Below are positions 36,063 to 45,441 of a stretch of 64,000 bases of DNA, piece after piece. Below the pieces are notes generated by a model, which ran no database searches, was not told the origin of the DNA, and saw nothing but the letters and a program-made list of their open reading frames with translations. The first letter of the stretch is position 1, and each line of letters begins with the position of its first letter. The stretch lies in the NCBI RefSeq assembly GCF_000060345.1, contig NC_008571.1:2108001-2172000 (forward strand), written 5' to 3'. Source of the stretch: Christiangramia forsetii KT0803 (GTDB lineage: Bacteria > Bacteroidota > Bacteroidia > Flavobacteriales > Flavobacteriaceae). The position numbers were made by a program, and so were the translations under genes.

Positions 36063-36878
36063 CTAATAATACTGTCCTGAAACTGGATCCACTTTTTTTC
36101 CTAGCTTTCGCTGAATCCCATCTTTAGTACCACGAAAAAACATTTTCAACTTTTCATTTTTGTTATTTTCCTTTAAAAGGATACTACCCAATAGCTTCAT
36201 CCAACTTTTTACCAGTTTTAATGATCTTCTCATGGTTATCTCCCTCTCAAACAAACGCATATATAGCATATTTCTGGTTTCGTAATAAAATTTCCAAGGA
36301 GGCCGATGATTTGTTTCTCGCTTAGTAAAATGTACTCCTTTAGCAGCAGATACCCACTTAGCTTTGTATTTATACTGGCCTCTTATTCTATGTAAAAGAT
36401 ATTCAGAATCCTCAGTCCAGAAGAATAATTCTTTCATGGGATAGCCTACTTTTTTTATTATTGAAATTGGAATAAGGACTCCCCACCATCCAGGATCTCT
36501 TCTGGATATAAAATCTTTTTCTCTTATATAAGGAAAAACCATGGTATTAGTATCTACTGAAGTAACTAAAGTTTCGAGACATGATTTAAATGGAAAAAAA
36601 TCATCATCCATCAACCATACATATTTCACATCAGATTTTTCTGTGAAATATTTAATACCCTCGTAAAATCCACCTGCAGGCCCCATATTTTCTGTCAATA
36701 GTAACTTACTGACCTTACTCAGCGAATCTAAATAATCTCTAGTACCATCTGTTGAGTTATTGTCCACTACAAGAACTTCCGTATTATTAAAAGTTTGTGC
36801 CAGCACCTTACATAAGGTGATCTTAAGCAGATTCAAACGATTGTAGGTTACAATGACAACTCCAACATCCGGTTTCAT
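36063..36878 (-). CDS. GT2-family glycosyltransferase
   Basis: A 271-residue GT-A enzyme. VVIVTYNRLNLLK (7-19) is the nucleotide-binding strand, VVDNNSTDGTRDYL follows, and LMDDDFFP carries the DXD. The C-terminal end is basic (KLGKKVD). It transfers a sugar from a nucleotide donor in the cytoplasm. It is separated by 56 bases from another GT2 gene upstream. Confidence 0.9.
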   Translation of the reverse strand: MKPDVGVVIVTYNRLNLLKITLCKVLAQTFNNTEVLVVDNNSTDGTRDYLDSLSKVSKLLLTENMGPAGGFYEGIKYFTEKSDVKYVWLMDDDFFPFKSCLETLVTSVDTNTMVFPYIREKDFISRRDPGWWGVLIPISIIKKVGYPMKELFFWTEDSEYLLHRIRGQYKYKAKWVSAAKGVHFTKRETNHRPPWKFYYETRNMLYMRLFEREITMRRSLKLVKSWMKLLGSILLKENNKNEKLKMFFRGTKDGIQRKLGKKVDPVSGQYY

Positions 36879-36934
36879 AATTTTGTTTATATTGATTCCA
36901 ATCGTAGATTAGTAAAAGAATTATACAAAAGATA

Positions 36935-37792
36935 TTAGTAAAGGAAATAAGACTTTACCAATTTTTTATTCTCTAGAAGTGCATTATAAAAATCTTTTCG
37001 GCCTAATAAGGATTTCCATGTATAATGAAAAATAATTTTCAGTCCATAATTTTTGATAATATTTTTTTTAGTTGGAAAATTTTCTATCATAAGAATCCTA
37101 TCTTCTAACTTATTTTTTAAAGTGTTAATTCTATTCCTACCAGAAGTTGCTCCCGCTGAATGAATGTTATATTGTGCAGTCACACTCTCCAAATTATAAC
37201 CTTTTCCATATCGAAGTAAACTGCACCATATAGGCCAATCTACTGTAAAGAAATCATTAAAGTTCTCCCATGGAGGCAAATCCAGGGCTGATTTTTTAAC
37301 AACGGCTGAGCAAGTAGTAAATTGATTTTTTCTTAAAACCTGATCCAAGTTTATTTCCCCATATATTTTTCCTTCACTTTCTTTTCGAACCTTCGACTCA
37401 TTTAAACTTTGCACTTTAGATCCACATATTGTATAATCTTCATTTTCCAATAGTAATTTCAACTGCTTTTCCAACTTGTGACTATCCGTCCAAAAATCAT
37501 CACCCTCACACAGCGCTATATAATCACCCTCACATTCCTTCAAGGTTGAAAGCCAATTACCCACCATCCCTAGATTTTGATCTCGCTCAATAACTTTTAT
37601 AAGATCAGGATATTTACGTTCATATTTTTTGCAAATAGCTAGTGTATTATCCGTAGACTTATCTTCTCCAATTATAATCTCGTAATCAAAGTCCAATTTC
37701 TGACCAATGGCCGATTCCAGACATTTTTCTAAAAATTTCTCGTGATTATAGGTAATAATACACGCTGAAACTTTAATCCTTTTCTTTTTCAT
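36935..37792 (-). CDS. GT2-family glycosyltransferase
   Basis: A 285-residue GT-A enzyme with ACIITYNHEKFLEKCL (10-25), IIGEDKSTDNTL and CEGDDFWTD, which carries the acidic metal-binding pair. It is of the WaaE/KdtX-like or capsule GT2 type. Its start overlaps the end of the N-formyltransferase gene by 20 bases, suggesting that it handles a sugar made by this dTDP pathway, but that is inference. Confidence 0.88.
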   Translation of the reverse strand: MKKKRIKVSACIITYNHEKFLEKCLESAIGQKLDFDYEIIIGEDKSTDNTLAICKKYERKYPDLIKVIERDQNLGMVGNWLSTLKECEGDYIALCEGDDFWTDSHKLEKQLKLLLENEDYTICGSKVQSLNESKVRKESEGKIYGEINLDQVLRKNQFTTCSAVVKKSALDLPPWENFNDFFTVDWPIWCSLLRYGKGYNLESVTAQYNIHSAGATSGRNRINTLKNKLEDRILMIENFPTKKNIIKNYGLKIIFHYTWKSLLGRKDFYNALLENKKLVKSYFLY

Positions 37793-38522
37793 CCTCAGGA
37801 ATTAAAGATAAATTGACATAAACTTTTCTACCAGATTCAGGATCAGTATAATACATATTCTTGTAACTGCCATGGGTTAAAGCTCGAAGCCTATTTATAA
37901 TATTTCTATAAGTATCAGTCTCATCCATATTTATTTCCAGCAGTTCCTTAAAATCACGCTTAGAAAAGAAATTACCGCCAGTTTCCGGTTTTTTAGTCAA
38001 ATAATTACCATCGAATATTTTATCAAAATTTTCTTGTAACAATTCCATTTCAGCATTTAAAACACGATTATATAAAGTAAGAGAGGTATCCCAAGAAAAT
38101 TTTTCTACAAATTTTCGAGATATAATGGGACCATTATCTAACTTTTCATCCATTTCGTGAATAGTAGCTCCTATCTGGAGATCATTGATGATAGAAAATA
38201 CCTGTGGATACCACCCACGATTAACAGGATTATACCCAGGATGAATATTTATACAACGAATTCCGTTAACTAATTTAGCAGGAAAGAATTGATAGCAGTG
38301 TACTGATACAACCATATGGAAATTTTCCAAAATCCAATCAGTCTTTTGGTTGACATCTAAAATTTTATTTTGATTTTTAAAATCTATATGATCCCAAATA
38401 TCAGTTGGAACATTACTATGATAAAAATCGAAATTTAAATTTGCTCTATTTTTCTTATTAATTAAAGATTGGATCTTTTCATATTGCTGAAGATTATCTA
38501 TAATAACCAATATCCTTTTCAT
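37773..38522 (-). CDS. dTDP-4-amino-sugar N-formyltransferase (VioF/WlaRD-like)
   Basis: A 249-residue formyltransferase fold protein. INIHPGYNPVNRGWYPQVF (91-109) has the Asn-Ile-His-Pro catalytic signature of dTDP-4-amino sugar N-formyltransferases, followed by the Asp in HEMDEKLDNGPI. The C-terminal part beyond residue 200 is an extension seen in VioF and WlaRD. It would formylate the 4-amino group made by the aminotransferase at 38527 using N10-formyl-THF. It lies four bases after that gene. Confidence 0.82.
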   Translation of the reverse strand: MKRILVIIDNLQQYEKIQSLINKKNRANLNFDFYHSNVPTDIWDHIDFKNQNKILDVNQKTDWILENFHMVVSVHCYQFFPAKLVNGIRCINIHPGYNPVNRGWYPQVFSIINDLQIGATIHEMDEKLDNGPIISRKFVEKFSWDTSLTLYNRVLNAEMELLQENFDKIFDGNYLTKKPETGGNFFSKRDFKELLEINMDETDTYRNIINRLRALTHGSYKNMYYTDPESGRKVYVNLSLIPEDEKEKD

Positions 38523-38526
38523 CTAT

Positions 38527-39627
38527 CTAATGTTCAAGTTTTTCTAGAATAATTTTTGCAATGTACTCTATCTCTAATGGGGTTAAATTATAAAAAAGAG
38601 GAAGACACATTATTCTTTTAGAAATATCTTCTGATATGGGAGTAGGTTGATGATTTAAAATTTTCGAATATGTATTAACGGAAGGATAAAAATAACGTCT
38701 GGGAAAAATCTCGTTCTTATTCAAAGCCTTTTCCACCTTAAGAAGTTCTTCTTCAGATGAAAATATTACTGGAAAATAAGAATAATTGGTTTCGTTCTCT
38801 TTTATTTTTTGAAAATTCAGTTTTTCTGATTTACCTAGAAGATCTAGATACATTAAATACTTCTCTTTCCTATCTTTCAATACATCATCAAAATATTTTA
38901 AATTGGCAATCCCCAGAGCGGCGTGAATTTCTGTCATTTTTCCATTAAATCCATCCTCTACTACTTCCTTTTCTTCATTATGCCCAAAAAACCGAATTCT
39001 CTCCACCTTTTTCCTTAAGCTACTACTGGTTGTGATACAGGCCCCTCCTTCGCCAGTATTATAAAGTTTTGTAGCATGTAAACTTGTCGCAGAAATATCT
39101 CCATATTGAAGTAAACTATTTCCTTTGTAGGAACTTCCAATAGCATGTGCGGCATCATAAATCACCTTTAAATTATGTTTTTTAGCGATCTTCTCAATTT
39201 TTTCTACGTTACAGGCTGTCCCAAAAACATGGACCGGCATTATTGCTACAGTATCTTTGGTTATTAAACCTTCAATTTTTTCTTCATCTATATTTAATGT
39301 ATCTGGATCAATATCACAAAAAACAGGACTACAACCTTCCCATTTGATCGCACTAATAGTAGCTACCCAAGTGAATGGCGTAGTAATAATATCGCCTTTA
39401 AGCTCTAAAGCTTTTATTGCCATTTGCAATGCTACAGTGCCATTCAGAACCAAAGTAAAATTGGGAATATTCAATTTGTTCTCTAAATCCTTTTCCAATT
39501 TTCGAACCTTTGGACCATTATGAGTTAAAATTCCCGATTTCCAAACTTCTTCTAATAAATCGGTATATTCCTCTAAGGGAGCCAAGGAAGGTTGAGTAAC
39601 AAAAATTGATTTTCTTTTACTATTCAT
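38527..39627 (-). CDS. DegT-type dTDP-4-keto-6-deoxyhexose 4-aminotransferase (VioA-like)
   Basis: A 366-residue PLP enzyme. Lys 187 (HATKLYNTGEGG) binds PLP, with Asp 158 in IYDAAHA. TPFTWVATISAIKWEG and VFCDIDPDTLNID match the VioA/DegT group acting on dTDP-4-keto-6-deoxyglucose. The next genes upstream encode a 3-ketoreductase and a 2,3-dehydratase, so here the substrate is probably dTDP-4-keto-2,6-dideoxyhexose. Its end is four bases from the N-formyltransferase gene, and its start overlaps the reductase gene by eight. Confidence 0.82.
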   Translation of the reverse strand: MNSKRKSIFVTQPSLAPLEEYTDLLEEVWKSGILTHNGPKVRKLEKDLENKLNIPNFTLVLNGTVALQMAIKALELKGDIITTPFTWVATISAIKWEGCSPVFCDIDPDTLNIDEEKIEGLITKDTVAIMPVHVFGTACNVEKIEKIAKKHNLKVIYDAAHAIGSSYKGNSLLQYGDISATSLHATKLYNTGEGGACITTSSSLRKKVERIRFFGHNEEKEVVEDGFNGKMTEIHAALGIANLKYFDDVLKDRKEKYLMYLDLLGKSEKLNFQKIKENETNYSYFPVIFSSEEELLKVEKALNKNEIFPRRYFYPSVNTYSKILNHQPTPISEDISKRIMCLPLFYNLTPLEIEYIAKIILEKLEH

Positions 39628-40606
39628 TAGACTTTGATTTAAATTCCTCTAATAGACGAGCTTGATTGATATTTTGCGAATATTCAATATTTTTATCTTT
39701 AATACCTGTTACCAACTCATAAAAATAAATCAGCATATTCCTGAAGTGATTATCAGACTCTAACTCAATTTCTCTCATGCCATCTTTATTTGTTTCTAGA
39801 ATAATCTTTGGTTTGAAAGATTCTTTAGCTGTGAAAATTCTATTGGTATACATTTTACCTTTTGAACCTACAACCTCCAAATTGCACTGGTAAAAATTAT
39901 CAAATCCAAAAGAAAATTGCGAAAATAACTTACCATTTTTCTGTTGCAACGTACCCCCTCCCCAAATATCTACATCAAAATTACTATTAGAATTACTCTT
40001 AGCAGAAGTAATATAAAGTTCGGGCCCCATGAGTATTTGAGATAATTTTATGGTATAGGCCCCCGCATCCAATAATGCACCCCCTCCAAGTTCTTTTTTA
40101 TATCGAATATTATCTGAATCTGTAAATGGAGGGAAACAGAAGGTACTTCTAATAATTCTTATATCACCAATTACGCCATTATTAATGATTTTTTTTATTT
40201 CAGATAATTGGGAATGAAATCTAAACTGAAAATTTTCGACGAGAGCTAAATTGGATTCTTTAGCAATTTCATTAAGTTCTTTAACCTCTTCATATTCACA
40301 AGCCAAAGATTTCTCAACTAATACATGCAAACCTTTCTTTAAAGCTTTCTTTACCCAAGTGTAATGCAGTGAGTTGGGTAGAGGAATATAAACTGCATCT
40401 AGTATATTTTGTTCTAGAATTGATTCATATCCTTCGTACAAAGTGTAGGCATAAGAAGTTTCCTCCATATTTTTGGGGTGCCTTGATGCTAAACCAACAA
40501 ATTCAAATTTGTCGGACAGATTCTGGATCTCGGGTATTAAAGACCGCATTGCAATATTAGCAGCACCCAAAACTCCGACTCTTATCTTCGAACTACTTTT
40601 TAACAT
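39620..40606 (-). CDS. Gfo/Idh/MocA reductase, probable dTDP-3,4-diketo-2,6-dideoxyhexose 3-ketoreductase
   Basis: A 328-residue Gfo/Idh/MocA protein. VGVLGAANIAMRSLIPE is the Rossmann loop, and VLVEKSLACEY is the EKP-like catalytic segment. In deoxysugar routes (KijD10, TylCII and relatives) a member of this family reduces the 3-keto group right after the 2,3-dehydratase. The pair overlaps by seven bases here. The enzyme class is certain; the exact step is inferred from pairing with 40600-42021. Confidence 0.7.
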   Translation of the reverse strand: MLKSSSKIRVGVLGAANIAMRSLIPEIQNLSDKFEFVGLASRHPKNMEETSYAYTLYEGYESILEQNILDAVYIPLPNSLHYTWVKKALKKGLHVLVEKSLACEYEEVKELNEIAKESNLALVENFQFRFHSQLSEIKKIINNGVIGDIRIIRSTFCFPPFTDSDNIRYKKELGGGALLDAGAYTIKLSQILMGPELYITSAKSNSNSNFDVDIWGGGTLQQKNGKLFSQFSFGFDNFYQCNLEVVGSKGKMYTNRIFTAKESFKPKIILETNKDGMREIELESDNHFRNMLIYFYELVTGIKDKNIEYSQNINQARLLEEFKSKSNE

Positions 40607-42021
40607 AAATTAAAGGATAATGCAGCCATAAGACTTCTGGCCTGAATGTTTATATAATTATTATGTTTTATAAATGTTTGTAATTGGCTATATGTCATCC
40701 AGATAAAATTATCCGGAATCTCTTCGGCGAAACCGCTATCAGCAAAAACTATCATATTTCTATTTTGCTCTCGATAAAACCTACCTCCTTCTTCAGACTG
40801 CAATGTGTCAAATAAAATTTTATCTTCTGTAGCTTCAAGTACATAATTCAAATAGGGAATAGGATTTTCAGATTTCGCAGTAAATTTTTCTGTCAAAGAT
40901 TGTACTGTAGGTGCCAGTTCAATTATATCAAAATTTCCACATTCTAATTTTGCCTGAACCAGAAAATGTAAAACACCATTGATGTTTTTGCAAATAAAAG
41001 CGCAGATTCCGTCCTGTGCTGGTTTAACCATTGGTTGGGTCCAATTAATAACTTCTCTATTGCTAATCTTAATTTTGGCAGCGATAATTTCGAAATACTT
41101 ATGATCTATGTGATGAATGCTAGTATTGTCAATAACCCAATCATTTAAGGCAGATAAAGGAATTTTGGTTACATCTAACTCAAAATTACACTTATGATTT
41201 GTAATAAAGAGAATTACATCATTTAAAGTATTTATACCCTTAGCATCATTCGCACAGGATTTTAAAAGACCTTTATTGAATTCGTGGGAAGAAATTTCAG
41301 AAATAGAACTTACTAGACTCAGACTTTCGTATTCAAAATTACCCAATGGTATTCCCGAGATAACTGTCCTGGTGTCCATGTTAACAATATTATCTATTAG
41401 CATCAACTCTTTTATTTGAGCTAAGCTTAACCACATAAAGTTCTCTAAAACTTCGAGTTCTTCTTTTACATTGATTATAATATTTCTATTCCTTTTTTTT
41501 AGAAACCTACCACCTTGTTCTGATTGCAGTTGATCCAATAGAATATTTTCTCGGGTTGCCTTTTGAAAATATTCTAAATAAGCTGGTGCCTTTCCCTTAT
41601 GTACCCTTGAATAATTACTTTTTGTTGCTTGTAATGTTGGTGATAATTGTACATAGTTGATATTACCCGGTTCAACTTTAGCTTGCATTAGGAAATGTAG
41701 AACGCCATTAAACTCTTTGGTGATAAAACCGAGGTATCCTATTTCAGGCTGATTAATTATTGGTTGATTCCATTGGTGTTTCCCCCCATAATTAGTGGTT
41801 ACAGAAAGTCCATCGATGGAAAAAAATTTTCCTGAATGATGACTTAAAGAAGAATCGTTAAATCCCCAACTCTCTAATTCTGAAAAAGCAATTTGTTCAA
41901 CCTCAACTTTTATAATTGAATTCTGCCTCTTAATCCACTTAAGAGCTTCTTCAGTTGTAACAATTGAATTTTCCTTTTCTAAAAGACTTTTTAAAAATAT
42001 TTTGTTCAATCTTCTCTCCAT
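40600..42021 (-). CDS. NDP-hexose 2,3-dehydratase
   Basis: A 473-residue protein of two internally homologous halves, the fold of the NDP-hexose 2,3-dehydratase family (TylX3, SpnO, KijB). The first repeat (about 40-180) shows WNQPIINQPEIGYLGF, GVLHFLMQAKVEPGN, and QSEQGGRF; the second (about 280-450) shows WTQPMVKPAQDG, GVLHFLVQAKLECGN, and QSEEGGRF. The enzyme removes the C2 hydroxyl from dTDP-4-keto-6-deoxyglucose. It lies between rmlA (18 bases) and the 3-ketoreductase. This family is mostly known from antibiotic and O-antigen pathways. Confidence 0.9.
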   Translation of the reverse strand: MERRLNKIFLKSLLEKENSIVTTEEALKWIKRQNSIIKVEVEQIAFSELESWGFNDSSLSHHSGKFFSIDGLSVTTNYGGKHQWNQPIINQPEIGYLGFITKEFNGVLHFLMQAKVEPGNINYVQLSPTLQATKSNYSRVHKGKAPAYLEYFQKATRENILLDQLQSEQGGRFLKKRNRNIIINVKEELEVLENFMWLSLAQIKELMLIDNIVNMDTRTVISGIPLGNFEYESLSLVSSISEISSHEFNKGLLKSCANDAKGINTLNDVILFITNHKCNFELDVTKIPLSALNDWVIDNTSIHHIDHKYFEIIAAKIKISNREVINWTQPMVKPAQDGICAFICKNINGVLHFLVQAKLECGNFDIIELAPTVQSLTEKFTAKSENPIPYLNYVLEATEDKILFDTLQSEEGGRFYREQNRNMIVFADSGFAEEIPDNFIWMTYSQLQTFIKHNNYINIQARSLMAALSFNLC

Positions 42022-42039
42022 CCGGATATTATTCAGAAA

Positions 42040-42912
42040 TTACTGCAAAATAGTTTCACCCATTTCTTTTAGATATTCACCATACTTAGATTTACCATAT
42101 TGCTTGTAAAGTTTGGCCAGTGAACCTTTATCAATAAACTTACTTAAATAAGCTACTTCCTCTATGCAGCCAATCATAGTACTCTGCCGATTCTGAAGCA
42201 CTCTAATAAATTCTGTAGCATCATCTAAAGATTCTACGGTGCCCGTATCAAACCAACTCATACCCCTGGTCATAACTCCTACTTCAAGGGCATCATTTTG
42301 CAAATACATTTGATTAATGCTACTAATTTCCTTTTCACCGCGATCGGAGGGAGTCACCTTCTTAGCATATTCAACTACGTTGTTATCATAAAAATATAAT
42401 CCAGGTACGGCATACTTTGATTTCGGGGAACTTGGCTTTTCTTCAATGCTTTTGACTTTTTTATCCTTATCAAATTCCACAACGCCATATCTTTGAGGAT
42501 CCTTTACAGGGTACGCAAAAATCGAAGCACCACTGACATCTGTTTTACTTCTTAATAAGTTAACAAGACCATTCCCATGAAAAATGTTATCACCTAATGC
42601 CAAGGCTACCTTTTCATTACCAATAAACTTCTCACCTATAATAAATGCTTCAGCCAGTCCATTGGGTTCCTCCTGTACTGAATATTCAAAATTACAGCCC
42701 AAATGGGTACCATCACCCAATAACTTCTTGAACGCTTCCTGATCATTAGGAGTTGTAATAAAGAGAATATCTTTTATCCCTGCCAACATTAAGACCGATA
42801 AAGGATAATAAATCATAGGTTTATCATAGACTGGCAGTAATTGCTTACTTACAGCTATCGTAATAGGGTATAATCTAGTACCACTCCCCCCTGCTAAAAT
42901 AATTCCTTTCAT
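42040..42912 (-). CDS. rmlA: glucose-1-phosphate thymidylyltransferase
   Basis: A 290-residue nucleotidyltransferase. GGSGTRLYPITIAVSKQLL carries the dTTP-binding loop with the catalytic Arg and Lys; EKPSSPKSKYAVPGLYFYD and GDNIFHGNG are RmlA signatures. It makes dTDP-glucose from glucose-1-phosphate. It is five bases after rmlB. rmlC and rmlD are not in the window, so the product here feeds a non-rhamnose sugar. Confidence 0.95.
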   Translation of the reverse strand: MKGIILAGGSGTRLYPITIAVSKQLLPVYDKPMIYYPLSVLMLAGIKDILFITTPNDQEAFKKLLGDGTHLGCNFEYSVQEEPNGLAEAFIIGEKFIGNEKVALALGDNIFHGNGLVNLLRSKTDVSGASIFAYPVKDPQRYGVVEFDKDKKVKSIEEKPSSPKSKYAVPGLYFYDNNVVEYAKKVTPSDRGEKEISSINQMYLQNDALEVGVMTRGMSWFDTGTVESLDDATEFIRVLQNRQSTMIGCIEEVAYLSKFIDKGSLAKLYKQYGKSKYGEYLKEMGETILQ

Positions 42913-42917
42913 AGATT

Positions 42918-43961
42918 TTATTTATATTGTTTATTATAGTATTCCCTATATTTTCCTTTGGTTACATTATCTAACCACTCTTCATGCGATAAGTACCAAT
43001 CGATCGTTTTTTCCAAGCCTTCTTCAAAAGTCACAGAAGGCTTCCATCCAAGCTCTTCATTAATTTTACTTGCATCAATAGCGTAACGTTTATCATGGCC
43101 AGGCCTGTCTTTAACGTAAGTAATTAATTTAGCAGAGTCACCATCTGTTCTATTCAATTTTCTATCCATTATTTTACAGAGCAGCTGAACCAGTTCAATA
43201 TTTTTCCATTCATTAAATCCTCCAATATTGTATGTTTCTTTAATTTTTCCTTGGTGCAGTAAAAGATCAATCGCAATAGCATGATCTTTTACATAAAGCC
43301 AATCCCTTGTATAATTACCATCTCCGTATACAGGTAACGCCTTCTTTTTAACTATGTTATTAATAAATAGTGGAATCAATTTCTCTGGAAATTGATTTGG
43401 TCCATAGTTATTCGAACAGTTAGAAATAATATAAGGTAGTCCATAAGTTTCGCCATATGCTCTTACAAAATGATCTGAACTTGCTTTTGAAGCTGAATAT
43501 GGAGAGTTTGGATCATAAGCTGTAGTTTCGGTAAATAATCCTGTATCTCCTAGCGTACCATATACTTCATCAGTGCTAATATGATAAAAAAGCTTATCCT
43601 TAAAATCATTTTTCCAATTTTCTAATGCAGCATTTAAAAGGTTCATGGTGCCTATAACATTTGTTTTCACAAAAATTAAAGGATCAGATATCGAACGATC
43701 AACATGTGATTCTGCTGCGAGGTGTATTACCTTAGTAAATTTATATTTCTTGAACAAATCACTAATTTCCTGAGCGTTATTGATATCAGCCTTCAAAAAA
43801 GTATAATTCCTTTCTGATTCTATGTCCTTTAAATTTTCAAGATTGCCAGCGTAAGTTAACGCATCAAGATTAAATATGCTGTATTCTGGATATTCATTAA
43901 CCAGCAATCGCACTACATGTGAACCTATAAATCCTGCACCACCTGTAATTAAAATGTTCAT
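42918..43961 (-). CDS. rmlB: dTDP-glucose 4,6-dehydratase
   Basis: A 347-residue extended SDR. ITGGAGFIGSHVVR (5-18) binds NAD; STDEVYG and YSASKASSDHF carry the catalytic Thr/Asp/Glu and the Tyr-Lys pair typical of RmlB. Its product dTDP-4-keto-6-deoxyglucose is the shared precursor for the deoxysugar genes downstream. A truncated relative of this gene is seen at 48964-49065. Confidence 0.95.
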   Translation of the reverse strand: MNILITGGAGFIGSHVVRLLVNEYPEYSIFNLDALTYAGNLENLKDIESERNYTFLKADINNAQEISDLFKKYKFTKVIHLAAESHVDRSISDPLIFVKTNVIGTMNLLNAALENWKNDFKDKLFYHISTDEVYGTLGDTGLFTETTAYDPNSPYSASKASSDHFVRAYGETYGLPYIISNCSNNYGPNQFPEKLIPLFINNIVKKKALPVYGDGNYTRDWLYVKDHAIAIDLLLHQGKIKETYNIGGFNEWKNIELVQLLCKIMDRKLNRTDGDSAKLITYVKDRPGHDKRYAIDASKINEELGWKPSVTFEEGLEKTIDWYLSHEEWLDNVTKGKYREYYNKQYK

Positions 43962-43970
43962 AATGATAAA

Positions 43971-45365
43971 TTAATTTCCTATTGCATAAAATTCGAAACC
44001 TATATCCTCTTTGGTTTTTCTTTTCAATAATCTTCTGCCATCAAATAAAAAAGCAGGTTTAAGCATTTTGTCATAAATCATTTGCCAGTTAAGATCTTTA
44101 AATTCATCCCACTCTGTTAATAAAGCTACGGCATGAGCCTCCTTTGTTGCTTCATATGGAGTATTTACCACCTTCACTTTGGTACGGTTTTCCTCGGAAG
44201 AACGAGTATTCAAGTAATCAAGGTCAGCATAAATCTGTTCTTTTTTTACTTTTGGATCATATATAACAATCTCTGCTTGTTCATTCAGTAAATAATCTGC
44301 GACATAAATCGCTGCCGATTCACGGGTGTCATTAGTATCTTTCTTAAATGCCCAACCTAGAATGGCTATTTTTTTACCTGAAACGGTATTGAATAGCGTT
44401 TGAACAATTTTATAAGCGAAACGTTTTTTTTGGTAATCGTTCATAATTATTACCTGCTCCCAATAATCGGCTACCTGGTGTAATCCAAAAGATTTCGAAA
44501 TGTATACTAAGTTTAAAATATCTTTTTGAAAACAAGAACCTCCAAAACCAACTGAAGATTTTAAGAATTTTGACCCAATCCTTGTATCCATTCCTACGGC
44601 CTTAGAAACCTCATTTACATCTGCTCCCGTCTTTTCGCATAATTCACTCATAGCATTTATACTTGAAACCCTTTGAGCCAGAAATGCATTTGCCGTAAGT
44701 TTAGATAATTCAGAAGACCAGACGTTGGTAGTTAATATACGTTCCTTTGGAATCCAATGTGCATAAATATCAACTAAAGACCTCACAGCTTCTTTTCCTT
44801 TTGGAGAATCTAAATCTCCTCCTATCAAAACCCGATCTGGATTCATCAAGTCATCTACCGCCGTTCCTTCTGCAAGAAATTCAGGGTTTGATAAAATTTG
44901 ATAATTTACTCCATTCCCGGTATTCTCAAGGATGTTTTTCAATGCTTCAGCCGTGCGAACTGGCAAGGTAGACTTCTCTACAACAATTTTATCGTTCTTG
45001 GCAACTTTTGCTATTTGGCGAGCACAAAGTTCAATAAATTTAAGATCGGCCGCCATTCCTTTTCCTATCCCGTATGTTTTCGTTGGAGTATTTACGGAAA
45101 TAAAGATCATATCTGCCTTATCTATTGCTTCATCCACATCTGTTGAAAAAAATAGATTTCTCCCCCTAGCCTCCAATACTACCGCCGATAATCCTGGCTC
45201 ATAAATTGGGATATTCTCAACATCATCATCATTCCAGGCCGCTATTCTTTCTTTATTAATATCAACCACGGTGACGTTGATTTCTGGACACTTTTGAGCA
45301 ATTACAGCCATAGTAGGTCCGCCAACATAACCAGCACCGATACAACAGATATTTTTAATTTTCAT
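43971..45365 (-). CDS. ugd: UDP-glucose 6-dehydrogenase
   Basis: A 464-residue UDP-glucose dehydrogenase. [17 protein letters not shown] (7-23) is the NAD loop and [14 protein letters not shown] has the catalytic Cys. The N-terminus and length fit the eukaryote-type UGDH group better than the shorter bacterial type. It makes UDP-glucuronic acid, which could be a glycan component or a substrate for the AsnB-type amidotransferase. A 76-base gap separates it from the next upstream gene. Confidence 0.93.
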   Translation of the reverse strand: MKIKNICCIGAGYVGGPTMAVIAQKCPEINVTVVDINKERIAAWNDDDVENIPIYEPGLSAVVLEARGRNLFFSTDVDEAIDKADMIFISVNTPTKTYGIGKGMAADLKFIELCARQIAKVAKNDKIVVEKSTLPVRTAEALKNILENTGNGVNYQILSNPEFLAEGTAVDDLMNPDRVLIGGDLDSPKGKEAVRSLVDIYAHWIPKERILTTNVWSSELSKLTANAFLAQRVSSINAMSELCEKTGADVNEVSKAVGMDTRIGSKFLKSSVGFGGSCFQKDILNLVYISKSFGLHQVADYWEQVIIMNDYQKKRFAYKIVQTLFNTVSGKKIAILGWAFKKDTNDTRESAAIYVADYLLNEQAEIVIYDPKVKKEQIYADLDYLNTRSSEENRTKVKVVNTPYEATKEAHAVALLTEWDEFKDLNWQMIYDKMLKPAFLFDGRRLLKRKTKEDIGFEFYAIGN

Positions 45366-45441
45366 TTTAATATATTCAATAATTTATATTGAGAATTTAA
45401 CAACTCATTTCTAACTCTTACAATAATATTACTTGAGATGT

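Noticed and set aside
44747-45204. Three plus-strand frames opposite ugd
   Set aside because: All are antisense to the dehydrogenase and carry no independent features.
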